Positions 22,077-29,506 of a stretch of 29,604 bases of DNA are shown in pieces; positions within the stretch are counted from its first letter, which is position 1, and every line of letters starts with the position of its first letter. This DNA comes from Trichothermofontia sp037445115. GTDB taxonomy: Bacteria; Cyanobacteriota; Cyanobacteriia; B231. The position numbers were made by a program, and so were the translations under genes. The stretch lies in NCBI GenBank assembly GCA_037445115.1, contig JBBILC010000057.1, positions 1-29,604 of the forward strand, given 5' to 3'. A model generated the notes under the pieces. The model saw only the letters and a list, made by a program, of their open reading frames with translations. It made no database searches and was not told the DNA's origin.

Positions 22077-22787
22077 CTAGGTAACGGCAGTATCCTCAAA
22101 CTTATACCCCACCCCAATCACGGTTTTCACAAAGGTTGGATTAGCGGGATCGGGTTCAATCTTTTTGCGCAGGCGAGCAATATGGGTATCGACCACCCGT
22201 TCATCCCCGTAGAAATCCCCCCCCCATAGTTTATCGATCAGTTGGGTGCGGCTCCAGGCCCGACCGGGATAACTCATAAAAGTGGCCAGGAGTTCAAATT
22301 CCAGTGCGGTCAGATCAAGGGATTCCAACTGATCTGGGGTTACGTGGCGTTGGGCAACGCGCTGCTCTAGATCGAGGGTAAAATGCTGGGTGCGTTGCAG
22401 ATTTTGTGGACCCGTTTGACGTAAAGACCGACGCAGGAGGGCACGCACGCGGGCTACCAGTTCTCTGGGACTGAAGGGTTTGACGAGGTAATCATCCGCT
22501 CCCGTTGAAAGGCCAATAATGCGATCGATTTCTTCGCCCTTGGCCGTTAGCATCAGGATGTAGGGATCTTTGGCACCGGGGCGTTGACGAATGCGGGCAC
22601 AGACTTCGAGGCCATCCAGACCGGGTAGCATCAGATCCAGGATAATTAAATCCGGTTGGTGGATTTGGACGTACTCCAGGGCCAAATCTCCCCGATGGCA
22701 GACATGGCAGGTGAAGCCATCCTTCTCCAGGTAAAGCTGGATGAGATCCGCGATCGCGACCTCATCTTCAACAATTAGGATCGCCAT
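22077..22787 (-). CDS. OmpR/PhoB-family response regulator
   Basis: 236 residues from ATG 22787 (MAILIVEDEVAIADLIQLYL); the frame extends 10 codons further but the receiver domain starts here. The receiver domain has the acidic pocket (Glu7, Asp8), phospho-acceptor Asp51 (LIILDLMLPGLDG), the Thr/Ser region (MLTAKG) and Lys103 (DYLVKPFSP). The C-terminal winged helix (about 135-232) has SRTQLIDKLWGGDFYGDERV, VDTHIARLRKKIEPDP and VIGVGYKFED, typical of OmpR/PhoB DNA-binding domains. No histidine kinase is adjacent; the DICT kinase at 17269 is 3 kb away beyond an IS remnant. It lies 26 bp after the phasin-like gene on the same strand, so the two probably share a transcript. The target genes are unknown and I do not assign a named orthologue. 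Confidence 0.93.
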   Translation of the reverse strand: MAILIVEDEVAIADLIQLYLEKDGFTCHVCHRGDLALEYVQIHQPDLIILDLMLPGLDGLEVCARIRQRPGAKDPYILMLTAKGEEIDRIIGLSTGADDYLVKPFSPRELVARVRALLRRSLRQTGPQNLQRTQHFTLDLEQRVAQRHVTPDQLESLDLTALEFELLATFMSYPGRAWSRTQLIDKLWGGDFYGDERVVDTHIARLRKKIEPDPANPTFVKTVIGVGYKFEDTAVT

Positions 22788-22813
22788 CGCCGCTCCTTGT
22801 GATGAAGCCCATG

Positions 22814-23185
22814 TCAATCTTGGTTGAGGTGTCGCAATTGCTCTTGCAGGAAATCGACCTGCTGGCGAAGGGCGGCAATTTCTTCGGGATTGTCGATCGC
22901 CCCTCCCTCCTCGTCATCATCCATAATTTCAATCCGGCGCGGTTCCTTCGGCGTATCGGGTTCGGGTGCCGCCGCTTTTTGCTGCTGGGCCTGCTGCATC
23001 AGGTCTTCCACCATCTTGCGGGCCTCTTCGGTGGTCATCTCACCGCGTGCAACCAGTTCATCCGCCAACTTTTGGACTTGGCCCCGCAGTTCAACCACAG
23101 TACTGCCCGCTTTCTCCCCCGCATAGGATGCCAGCCCTACGCCTAGATAGAAGGCTTTTTGTACGAGATCACCAAACCCAGCCAT
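22814..23185 (-). CDS. Phasin family-like protein
   Basis: 123 residues. The N-terminal half (MAGFGDLVQKAFYLGVGLAS, then GEKAGSTVVELRGQVQKLAD and ARGEMTTEEARKMVEDLM) is the helical pattern of proteins annotated as phasin-family or polyhydroxyalkanoate-granule regulators in cyanobacteria. The C-terminus is acidic (IMDDDEEG) and ends with a short predicted coiled coil (AALRQQVDFLQEQLRHL). Phasins coat storage granules, but many cyanobacterial members have no proven link to PHA. The gene is followed by the response regulator gene. A hairpin, AGACTCCG..CGGAGTCT (23194-23223), sits just upstream of its start and could affect its translation. Confidence 0.75.
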   Translation of the reverse strand: MAGFGDLVQKAFYLGVGLASYAGEKAGSTVVELRGQVQKLADELVARGEMTTEEARKMVEDLMQQAQQQKAAAPEPDTPKEPRRIEIMDDDEEGGAIDNPEEIAALRQQVDFLQEQLRHLNQD

Positions 23186-23446
23186 CGCTTCGCAGACTCC
23201 GACAACGGGAAGACCCGGAGTCTACGCCTATCGCAAGCATCCCGTATTGCTGCTACTTTCCAGTCCTGACAAGGTTTGGGCGTTACGATCGCGTAGGTCC
23301 GGATCATTCCTAGCATAACACTGCCTACCCCCGTTTGAGCAGTTTGGCCGTGTAGGCTCGGCTTGGGTCGTTTAGACAACAAAGGGATAAAGCCCTGTCT
23401 GACTCTATCCCTCCTTCGCTGATACGCAAAAAACAATGGTTGGGGT

Positions 23447-24055
23447 TTAGCCCTTACGGGAGTAGTATTCAACCACAAGTAGTTCGTTAATTGCCAAGGC
23501 GACCCATTCCCGCTCAATGACACTGTTGACCTTACCCACCAACGTATTCTTGTCAAACTCTAGGTGGCTGGGAATATTGGATAAGCCAGGGTATTCCAAA
23601 TTCTGTTGGACCAGCTTGCGAGAGGCATCGCGATCGCGCACGGTAATCACGTCACCGGGTTTACAGTTGTAGCTGGGGATATCGACCACGCGCCCGTTGA
23701 CACAGACATGGCCGTGGTTCACCAGTTGGCGAGCCGAAGGAATAGTGGGAGCAATGCCCATGCGGAATACCGTATTGTCCAGCCGCATTTCCAGTAATTG
23801 CAGCAACACCAAACCGGTGGAACCAGTTGCCCGCCGTGCCTTCCGCACATAACGCAGCAATTGGCGCTCAGACAAGCCGTAGTTGTAGCGCAGCTTTTGT
23901 TTTTCTTCCAGACGGATGGCGTATTCCGACTTTTTCTTGCGCGTTTGGCCGTGTTGACCGGGGGGATAGGCACGCCGAGGGGACTTACGGGTGAGACCGG
24001 GTAGTTCTCCGAGACGGCGCACGATGCGGAGGCGGGGACCTCGGTAGCGTGACAT
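23447..24055 (-). CDS. rpsD: 30S ribosomal protein S4
   Basis: 202 residues, the standard cyanobacterial length. S4 binds 16S rRNA early in 30S assembly. The N-terminus MSRYRGPRLRIVRRLGELPG and the S4 RNA-binding domain (RLDNTVFRMGIAPTIPSARQ, LVNHGHVCVNGRVV, PGDVITVRD) are unmistakable. It is not in an ribosomal-protein operon here, which is common in cyanobacteria. It is divergent from aspS across 271 bp. Downstream, AGGGATA..TATCCCT (23383-23412) is a weak hairpin that might end the transcript. Confidence 0.98.
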   Translation of the reverse strand: MSRYRGPRLRIVRRLGELPGLTRKSPRRAYPPGQHGQTRKKKSEYAIRLEEKQKLRYNYGLSERQLLRYVRKARRATGSTGLVLLQLLEMRLDNTVFRMGIAPTIPSARQLVNHGHVCVNGRVVDIPSYNCKPGDVITVRDRDASRKLVQQNLEYPGLSNIPSHLEFDKNTLVGKVNSVIEREWVALAINELLVVEYYSRKG

Positions 24056-24287
24056 GCGGATTCCTCTTTAAATATACCAACTGCAATATCTACACAGACG
24101 TTCTAGTATACACCACGAATCGCCCAGACTTGACAATAAATCCGGTTGATGTCCGGTTGAGGAGTCGGGTTGAGGGGGCCGATCGCCGCAGCTACAAGTG
24201 CCTGAGGTTTGCGGTAACCTAGAAACTCCGGTGGCGGTTTAGCGGGGTTTAACTCGGCTCAACGCACCGTCAACTTATACTCATATC

Positions 24288-24293
24288 TATAAT
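24288..24293 (+). promoter_or_regulatory. Candidate -10 element for aspS
   Basis: TATAAT, a perfect -10 hexamer, 33 bp before the aspS start. No convincing -35 is found at the right distance, so this is tentative. Confidence 0.35.
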
Positions 24294-24326
24294 CAAATCA
24301 ACGCGCGATTCCCCCAACAAACAACA

Positions 24327-26138
24327 ATGCGGACTTATTACTGTGGTCAACTCCGGAGCAACCAGGTCGGTGAAACCGTTACCCTCTATGGCTGGGTCGA
24401 TCGCCGTCGCGACCACGGGGGCGTAATTTTCCTGGACCTGCGCGATCGCAGCGGGATAGCCCAGATCGTCGCGAATCCGGATCAACCCACGGCCTATGCC
24501 CAGGCTGATGCCCTCCGCAATGAGTACGTCGTGCGCGTTGTTGGCCAAGTGCGGCAGCGGCCCGCAGAATCCCTCAACCCCAACCTGCCCACGGGGGAAG
24601 TGGAAGTCTACGCCGACACGATCGACCTCCTGAACCCCGTCTATAAACAATTGCCCTTCCAGGTCTCCAGTACGGAAGCGGAAAGTGTGCGGGAAGACCT
24701 GCGGCTGAAATATCGCTATCTGGACCTGCGGCGATCGCGCATGAGCAGCAACCTCACCCTGCGCCATCAAGTTGTCCAGGCCATCCGCCGCTACCTGGAG
24801 GATCAGGAGGGCTTTATTGAAGTGGAGACCCCGATTTTGACCCGCTCCACTCCCGAAGGCGCACGGGATTACCTCGTCCCCAGCCGCGTGAATCCGGGGG
24901 AATGGTTCGCCCTGCCCCAGTCGCCCCAACTGTTTAAGCAATTGCTCATGGTGTCGGGCCTCGATCGCTATTACCAAATTGCTCGCTGCTTCCGGGATGA
25001 GGACCTACGGGCCGATCGCCAGCCGGAATTCACCCAACTGGATATGGAGATGAGTTTTCTCTCCCAGGAAGAAATTCTCCAGTTAAACGAAGGGTTAGTC
25101 TGTCACATTTTCAAGGCCGTGAAGGGGATTGACCTGCCCCGGCCCTTCCCCCGCTTGACCTATGCCGAAGCGATGGCCCGCTTTGGCACCGATCGCCCCG
25201 ATACCCGCTTTGGCTTGGAGTTGGTAGATGTGTCCGACCTGCTCCAGGATTCAGGCTTTAAGGTCTTTTCCGGCGCGATCGCCAGTGGCGGTTGCGTCAA
25301 AGTTCTGCCGATTCCCAATGGGAACGACCAGGTATCCAACGTGCGGATTAAACCGGGTGGGGATCTGTTCCAGGAGGCGACGATCGCCGGGGCCAAGGGG
25401 CTGGCCTATATTCGCGTGCGGGAGAATGGCGAGATTGATACGATCGGGGCAATTAAGGACAACCTGAGTCCGGACCAGAAGCAGGCATTGCTCGATCGCA
25501 CCCAGGCCCAGGCGGGTCACCTGCTGCTCTTCGGAGCCGGTCCCACGGATATTGTCAACAAAACCCTCGATCGCCTGCGCCAGTGTTTGGGCCAAGAATT
25601 GGGTCTGATCGATCCGAATCAGATCAACCTACTCTGGGTGACTGATTTCCCCATGTTTGAGTGGAACGCTGACGAGAAGCGTCTGGAAGCCCTGCACCAC
25701 CCCTTCACGGCTCCCCATCCCGATGATCTGGCTGACCTGAAAACTGCCCGTGCCCAAGCCTATGACCTCGTGTTAAATGGGCTGGAGATTGGGGGTGGCT
25801 CCCTGCGGATTTATCAGCGATCGGTCCAGGAACAAGTCTTCGAGACGATCGGTCTGTCTTTGGAGGAGGCGTATAGCAAATTTGGCTTCCTGCTGGAGGC
25901 GTTTGAGTATGGCACGCCGCCCCACGGGGGGATCGCCTATGGGTTGGATCGCTTGGTGATGCTCCTAGCGGGGGAAGACTCGATCCGCGATGTGATTGCC
26001 TTTCCGAAGACGCAACAGGCCCGCTGCCTGCTGACCGATGCCCCGGCCCAAGTTGAGCGCAAGCAATTGCAGGAACTCCAGGTAGCCTCCACCTATAAGC
26101 CCAAGGCGGCTGCGCCAGAGGCCGCCACCCCTGTCTAA
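24327..26138 (+). CDS. aspS: Aspartate-tRNA ligase
   Basis: 603 residues, normal for bacterial AspRS. It charges tRNA-Asp (and, in many cyanobacteria, possibly tRNA-Asn) with aspartate. The N-terminal OB-fold anticodon domain is LYGWVDRRRDHGGVIFLDLR. Class II motif 2 is in CFRDEDLRADRQPEFTQLDM, the bacterial GAD insert lies roughly at 290-420 and motif 3 is GIAYGLDRLVMLL. The start MRTYYCGQLRSNQVG is the usual one. A gene 62 bp downstream encodes signal peptidase I on the same strand and may be co-transcribed. Confidence 0.98.
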   Translation: MRTYYCGQLRSNQVGETVTLYGWVDRRRDHGGVIFLDLRDRSGIAQIVANPDQPTAYAQADALRNEYVVRVVGQVRQRPAESLNPNLPTGEVEVYADTIDLLNPVYKQLPFQVSSTEAESVREDLRLKYRYLDLRRSRMSSNLTLRHQVVQAIRRYLEDQEGFIEVETPILTRSTPEGARDYLVPSRVNPGEWFALPQSPQLFKQLLMVSGLDRYYQIARCFRDEDLRADRQPEFTQLDMEMSFLSQEEILQLNEGLVCHIFKAVKGIDLPRPFPRLTYAEAMARFGTDRPDTRFGLELVDVSDLLQDSGFKVFSGAIASGGCVKVLPIPNGNDQVSNVRIKPGGDLFQEATIAGAKGLAYIRVRENGEIDTIGAIKDNLSPDQKQALLDRTQAQAGHLLLFGAGPTDIVNKTLDRLRQCLGQELGLIDPNQINLLWVTDFPMFEWNADEKRLEALHHPFTAPHPDDLADLKTARAQAYDLVLNGLEIGGGSLRIYQRSVQEQVFETIGLSLEEAYSKFGFLLEAFEYGTPPHGGIAYGLDRLVMLLAGEDSIRDVIAFPKTQQARCLLTDAPAQVERKQLQELQVASTYKPKAAAPEAATPV

Positions 26139-26200
26139 AGTTTCACCTAAATTTCCCCCTAGCTGACAAGCGGCAGTTCTGGCCGGAGCAGAGTATAGTG

Positions 26201-26881
26201 ATGTCAACGAATATGCCTTCTAATCAACCCCCAGAGAAACCTGCTGCGATCATGACACCTGCCCCCGACAAAGAGAACCATCTGGAGCCGGAAATACAAG
26301 AGAATCCGTGGGTCGAGGGGATTAAGACGATCGTGGTCGCCTTGTTACTGGCTTTTGGGATTCGGACATTTATTGCGGAGGCACGGTTTATTCCATCCGG
26401 CTCTATGGAGCCGACCTTGCAAGGGTCACCCAATCGCTGGTACGCCGATCAAATCCTGGTGGATAAGGTGGGCTATCGGTTCAGCCAACCCCATGCCAAG
26501 GATATTATTGTCTTCCAGCCCACGGATGAGCTAAAGCGTCAGCGCTTCAATGATGCGTTTATTAAGCGGATTATTGGGGTACCCGGCGATCAAGTGGAAT
26601 TACGGCGCGGCGAGGTTTATGTCAATGATGCCCTGTTGTCCGAACCCTATATCTATCCTGGTGCAGAAACCACACTGGCAACGTGCCAGGGCAGCCCTTC
26701 TGAGTTGAGTCCGTTCTTGCAAAACCCAGTCACTGTTCCCGAAAATCACTTCCTAGTCCTGGGAGATAACCGCGAGAGTAGCTATGATGGCCGCTGTTGG
26801 GGGTTAGTCCCCCAGGATCGCATTATTGGACGGGCGGTTTTCCGCTTCTGGCCTCCGACCCGGATGGGGGGGCTGAATTAA
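26201..26881 (+). CDS. lepB: Signal peptidase I
   Basis: 226 residues from ATG 26201; a GTG directly before it and an ATG four codons on are alternatives. It cleaves signal peptides from exported proteins at the outer face of the plasma and thylakoid membranes. There is one N-terminal membrane segment (about 41-58, IKTIVVALLLAFGIRTF). The catalytic Ser68 is in PSGSMEPTL and the Lys122 general base in FIKRIIGVPGD. LVLGDNRESSYDGR and GRAVFRFWP complete the family boxes. Two cysteines (LATCQG and DGRCWG) in the periplasmic part may pair, as in other cyanobacterial and plant forms. The gene follows aspS by 62 bp. Confidence 0.97.
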   Translation: MSTNMPSNQPPEKPAAIMTPAPDKENHLEPEIQENPWVEGIKTIVVALLLAFGIRTFIAEARFIPSGSMEPTLQGSPNRWYADQILVDKVGYRFSQPHAKDIIVFQPTDELKRQRFNDAFIKRIIGVPGDQVELRRGEVYVNDALLSEPYIYPGAETTLATCQGSPSELSPFLQNPVTVPENHFLVLGDNRESSYDGRCWGLVPQDRIIGRAVFRFWPPTRMGGLN

Positions 26882-26970
26882 GAGTGGGATAGCCATCGAT
26901 CTAGGGGAATTTCCATCCAACTGGCGCGGATCGGTTGCTGGGGGATGCCAGCCTTGTTTTACTGCTGCGC

Positions 26971-27213
26971 TCAGGGGCATTGCTGCGCTACTAGCAAAGA
27001 ATTGAGATAGGTAAACAGACGATCGAGTTCCGTGATGGTGTCGAGTTCCGCTGCTTCTTCGGGGGGGAGCGCCCCCAGCTTATTTTTGTCTAACAGCACT
27101 TCCAATCGGGACTGCAACTCATCGGTAAATTTGAACAGTCGCAGGTTGTCAACGGTTTCGACGGTAATGCCTCTTTCTAGGAGGGATTGGGGGCTAATGA
27201 CCACTTGTATCAT
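26971..27213 (-). CDS. Small conserved hypothetical protein
   Basis: 80 residues from ATG 27213. The pattern FKFTDELQSRLEVLLDKNKL then LPPEEAAELDTITELDRLFT is shared by many small cyanobacterial proteins that I recall from toxin-antitoxin-like or PIN-domain neighbourhoods, so an antitoxin-like role is possible but not shown. It is predicted to be helical and acidic, with no signal or membrane segment. No toxin partner directly adjoins it: lepB converges on it on one side and xisI lies 77 bp upstream with a 14-bp tandem repeat between. Confidence 0.7.
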   Translation of the reverse strand: MIQVVISPQSLLERGITVETVDNLRLFKFTDELQSRLEVLLDKNKLGALPPEEAAELDTITELDRLFTYLNSLLVAQQCP

Positions 27214-27252
27214 TAGACTTTAGATAGAACTTAATTAGCGTTAAGGACACAC

Positions 27253-27294
27253 GATATTTATCCGTAGATATTTATCCGTAGATATTTATCTACC
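27253..27294. repeat. 14-bp tandem repeat downstream of xisI
   Basis: GATATTTATCCGTA occurs twice, followed by GATATTTATCTACC. The third unit overlaps the xisI stop codon. It is AT-rich compared with its surroundings. Confidence 0.9.
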
Positions 27295-27607
27295 TTAAAG
27301 CAAGCGGGGCTTCTGGCAGAAAAGCAAGGCAGATTTGCTCTGAGGGCACGCCTCGATCGATCAAGTCCTGGGTAATGCCCTGTTCCATGCCGTCATATTC
27401 CAGATAAATACGGTTATCGTGCAGGGTGATGTAGATCAGGTTGCCCCGCACTCTACGCCCCTGACTCCAACCTGTCTGCATGAGGGCATAGCGATCTTGG
27501 GTGTCGTCGAAGACGGTATCAAGTCGAATTTGCCCGTGGGATGGGGTTAATCGGGCATACTCGCTGATCACCTGTTTCACTGTGTCCCTCAGAGTGGCGG
27601 TATCCAT
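27290..27607 (-). CDS. xisI: XisI family protein (fdxN element excision controlling factor)
   Basis: 105 residues. The motifs GQIRLDTVFDDTQDRYALMQ, GWSQGRRVRG, IYITLHDNRIYLEYDGMEQG and LIDRGVPSEQICLAFLPE are those of XisI. In Anabaena, XisH and XisI are needed with the recombinase XisF for excision of the fdxN element in heterocysts. Most cyanobacterial copies, like this one, are far from any such element and occur as a mobile-looking gene pair, so a role as a nuclease/partner or toxin-antitoxin-like unit is suspected. It overlaps xisH by 19 bp, implying coupled translation. No recombinase is present here. Confidence 0.92.
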   Translation of the reverse strand: MDTATLRDTVKQVISEYARLTPSHGQIRLDTVFDDTQDRYALMQTGWSQGRRVRGNLIYITLHDNRIYLEYDGMEQGITQDLIDRGVPSEQICLAFLPEAPLALR

Positions 27608-28014
27608 TGTTTCACCTCAACAGTTTCGACATCCACAACCAACAGATTCAGGGGCAAATCTCGGATCACCAGTTCCCCGATCGGCTCGCGAAATAGCTCG
27701 TCATACACCGGGGTGCTCACCGCCAGATAGAGCCGTCGCGCTGGGTCAACCTGTGCCAGGAGCAGCCGGTAGAGCATATATTGCCCGATCGCTTGCTCTA
27801 GCTCGGCGATGGGTGATTTGCCGCGCAGTTCTTTAATCTCAATGGCAATGCGATAGTTGCCGCGCTCCGCTCCAATAAACCGTCCGGTTATGCCCAAGTC
27901 TACAAACAAAAACCGCTCCCCATAGGAGATCACATAGGGATCGTCGGTAATCGTCCACCCTGCTTGAATCAGGCCAGTTTTTACCGGATCATGAATGGCA
28001 TCTCTGGGCGGCAT
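27589..28014 (-). CDS. xisH: XisH family protein (PD-(D/E)xK nuclease-like)
   Basis: 141 residues. XisH hallmarks: the N-terminal RDAIHDPVKTGLIQAGWTIT, then Asp39 in LFVDLG and Glu59-x-Lys61 in RIAIEIKEL, the D..ExK set of PD-(D/E)xK nucleases, followed by LEQAIGQYMLYRLLL, PARRLYLAVSTPVYDELFRE and a C-terminal VKQWIPP. The active-site residues are intact, so DNA cleavage is plausible though not proven for the family. Its 3' end overlaps xisI by 19 bp, and its 5' end overlaps a 49-codon ORF by 26 bp. I see nothing marking the ends of a programmed excision element in the window. Confidence 0.93.
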   Translation of the reverse strand: MPPRDAIHDPVKTGLIQAGWTITDDPYVISYGERFLFVDLGITGRFIGAERGNYRIAIEIKELRGKSPIAELEQAIGQYMLYRLLLAQVDPARRLYLAVSTPVYDELFREPIGELVIRDLPLNLLVVDVETVEVKQWIPPL

Positions 28015-28138
28015 GGTGGTTTAACTTGCCTTGGGCAATGTGGGCACGAATATTGTCGTGGATACGGAGATCGTGGTAAACATCCCGCGCCAGCACCACC
28101 TGCCAAGCATAGGTCTGATCTTCCAACACCCGTTTCAT
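27989..28138 (-). CDS. Possible 49-residue protein upstream of and overlapping xisH
   Basis: ATG at 28138 opens a 49-codon frame that ends at 27989 inside xisH. It reads MKRVLEDQTYAWQVVLARDV, then YHDLRIHDNIRAHIAQGKLN. A stop codon lies two codons before the ATG. The residue make-up is protein-like (Trp, Tyr, Leu/Ile spacing suggesting two helices) and the overlap suggests translational coupling. I do not recognise a family. It could be a genuine third component of the xisH-xisI unit or the remnant of a longer gene. Confidence 0.4.
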   Translation of the reverse strand: MKRVLEDQTYAWQVVLARDVYHDLRIHDNIRAHIAQGKLNHHAAQRCHS

Positions 28139-28190
28139 GGCCTACTTAATCATTTGCTTAATCATTTCATCATTTCATAGTGGTCCTTAA

Positions 28191-28358
28191 AGGGCATGGC
28201 CTAGTTCAGCAGGCAGTACCGACCTATTCCTAGTCGCACCTCTCAAGGGTTTTAATGGGGTTACCTACACGCTTCAGGCAACTTTGTCATTTGCCATCTA
28301 CCCGTTTTACCTGACCCTCATGGTGATGATTGGCGTCGCTCGTTTCTTCATTCTCTAA
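28191..28358 (+). other. Gap between the xis genes and Uma2; possible hydrophobic gene fragment
   Basis: The gap 28139-28364 has no gene with a start codon. One plus-strand frame is open from 28191 to a TAA at 28356 and reads in part NGVTYTLQATLSFAIYPFYL then TLMVMIGVARFFIL, a hydrophobic string that might be the tail of a lost membrane protein. There is no good start, so this is not called as a gene. Confidence 0.25.
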
Positions 28359-28364
28359 TCATTG

Positions 28365-29081
28365 TTAAACCTGATCGGGATCAATGCCCAACTCCCGCAG
28401 CTTCGCAGCCATTTTTTCATTCTGCTCCTCTGGGGTCGGCACCAATTGCCCTGCCGATGTGAAAAATCGGAGTTGCTGCTGATGAATGCCCAAGTAGAGG
28501 CCCAACTGCTGACTCCAACGCCAGCCCTGCTCGGTGGCAACGATCGCCTGGTAGGTCCCATCCACTAGGTGAAAGCCCTCAAATTCCAGGCTGTAGGGGT
28601 CGAACCAAAAGTATTCGGGGGTGCGGAAGATGTCTTGGTAGAGGCGTTTTTTCTCGCCGCGATCGCGACTTGCTGTAGAGTCCGACAATAATTCCACAAT
28701 CAGGTTGGGATACTTGCCGTCTTCCTCCCAGACCGTCCAACTGCGTCGGGGGCGCTTCTCCGTATCCAAAACAACAAAGAAATCTGGCCCCCGAAAGTCC
28801 TCAGACTTGCGCTGACGGGCACTGTAATAAACAGTCAGATTCCCCGCTGCGAAGTAATCTGTCCGGTCCCGCCACAACCAGTCTAAGCATTTCAACAGGA
28901 GTAGAAGTTGTTGTAAGTGCAGATAACTTTCCAAGGGGGGTTCGTGGCTCTCAAGGTCAGTCGGTGGGCAGGGGATGCTCTGGCTTGCCGTAGATTCTTC
29001 CGGTTCTAAGGACGATTCCTCTGAGCCTAGGGAGACCGTTGCGGCTGATTGTGTTGCACTGGGGCTGGTGGGGGCAGGCAT
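28365..29081 (-). CDS. Uma2 family endonuclease-like protein
   Basis: 238 residues. The Uma2 (DUF820) core is clear: a GPDFFVVLD strand with the conserved Pro-Asp, then GKYPNLIVELLSDSTASRDR and EKKRLYQDIFRTPEYFWFDP, matching the PD-(D/E)xK fold of this very large cyanobacterial family. A Ser/Pro/Glu-rich extension of about 50 residues precedes the domain, and the C-terminus ends in the common short tail EEQNEKMAAKLRELGIDPD. Uma2 genes are numerous in cyanobacteria and are presumed nucleases without a settled role. It is the only gene between the xis pair and the XRE gene, and is divergent from the latter. Confidence 0.93.
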   Translation of the reverse strand: MPAPTSPSATQSAATVSLGSEESSLEPEESTASQSIPCPPTDLESHEPPLESYLHLQQLLLLLKCLDWLWRDRTDYFAAGNLTVYYSARQRKSEDFRGPDFFVVLDTEKRPRRSWTVWEEDGKYPNLIVELLSDSTASRDRGEKKRLYQDIFRTPEYFWFDPYSLEFEGFHLVDGTYQAIVATEQGWRWSQQLGLYLGIHQQQLRFFTSAGQLVPTPEEQNEKMAAKLRELGIDPDQV

Positions 29082-29218
29082 CGATCGGGTTCCACGCGCA
29101 TTTTTCTTTAGTGTAGCGATTGTTCAACGCTGGAGTAGTGGGTAGTTCCGGGATATCCGACCCAGAAACCAATGGCTTCTCCTCAGTAAGCTGCACTGGG
29201 AAGTCAGACCTTCTTGAA

Positions 29219-29243
29219 TACTATTGTCTGTAGACTCAGAGTC
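29219..29243. promoter_or_regulatory. C-box-like operator upstream of the XRE gene
   Basis: A perfect GACT-CAG-AGTC inverted repeat (29233-29243) is preceded, across TGTA, by a weaker ACTATTGTC (29220-29228). Two ACT..AGT half-palindromes separated by a TGTA/G spacer are the layout of C-boxes bound by restriction-modification controller proteins. It ends 23 bp before the start of a small XRE gene of controller-protein size. Confidence 0.55.
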
Positions 29244-29266
29244 TCTCTTGCTGAGAGCATTTTACA

Positions 29267-29506
29267 ATGACAGACATTAATACGGCTCTGGGACAAATCC
29301 TGATTAAGTACAGGACACTAGCGAAGATCTCGCAAGAAGAACTTGCTGACAGAGCAGGTATACATCGTACCTATGTCAGCCAAATAGAGCGCGGATTGAA
29401 ATCACCCACTTTATCTGTCTTGTTTCAGATTTCAAGATCGCTAAACACTAATGCTAGTGTTTTGATAGCTGAAGTTGAGCAGGCATTAAATGACATACAT
29501 TATTAA
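29267..29506 (+). CDS. XRE-family regulator, probably a restriction-modification controller (C) protein
   Basis: 79 residues, all one HTH_3 domain: LGQILIKYRTLAKISQEELA, then DRAGIHRTYVSQIERGLKSP (helix-turn-helix about 21-43). The length, the IHRTYVSQIERG recognition helix and the lack of any other domain match the C proteins that time restriction enzyme expression; many plain XRE regulators share these features. The DNA is much more AT-rich than the rest of the window and lacks HIP1 octamers, a sign of recent arrival. An upstream C-box-like site supports autoregulation. The methylase and endonuclease genes, if present, would lie right of the window; no further gene starts before 29604. Confidence 0.8.
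   Translation: MTDINTALGQILIKYRTLAKISQEELADRAGIHRTYVSQIERGLKSPTLSVLFQISRSLNTNASVLIAEVEQALNDIHY

Noticed and set aside
23383..23412. Intrinsic terminator for rpsD
   Set aside because: AGGGATA/TATCCCT pairs over a 16-nt loop with no T-run on the minus strand; too weak to call.
24270..24977. Minus-strand 235-codon ORF opposite the start of aspS
   Set aside because: aspS is certain on the plus strand and the minus frame shows no domain; it is a shadow of GC-biased codon use.
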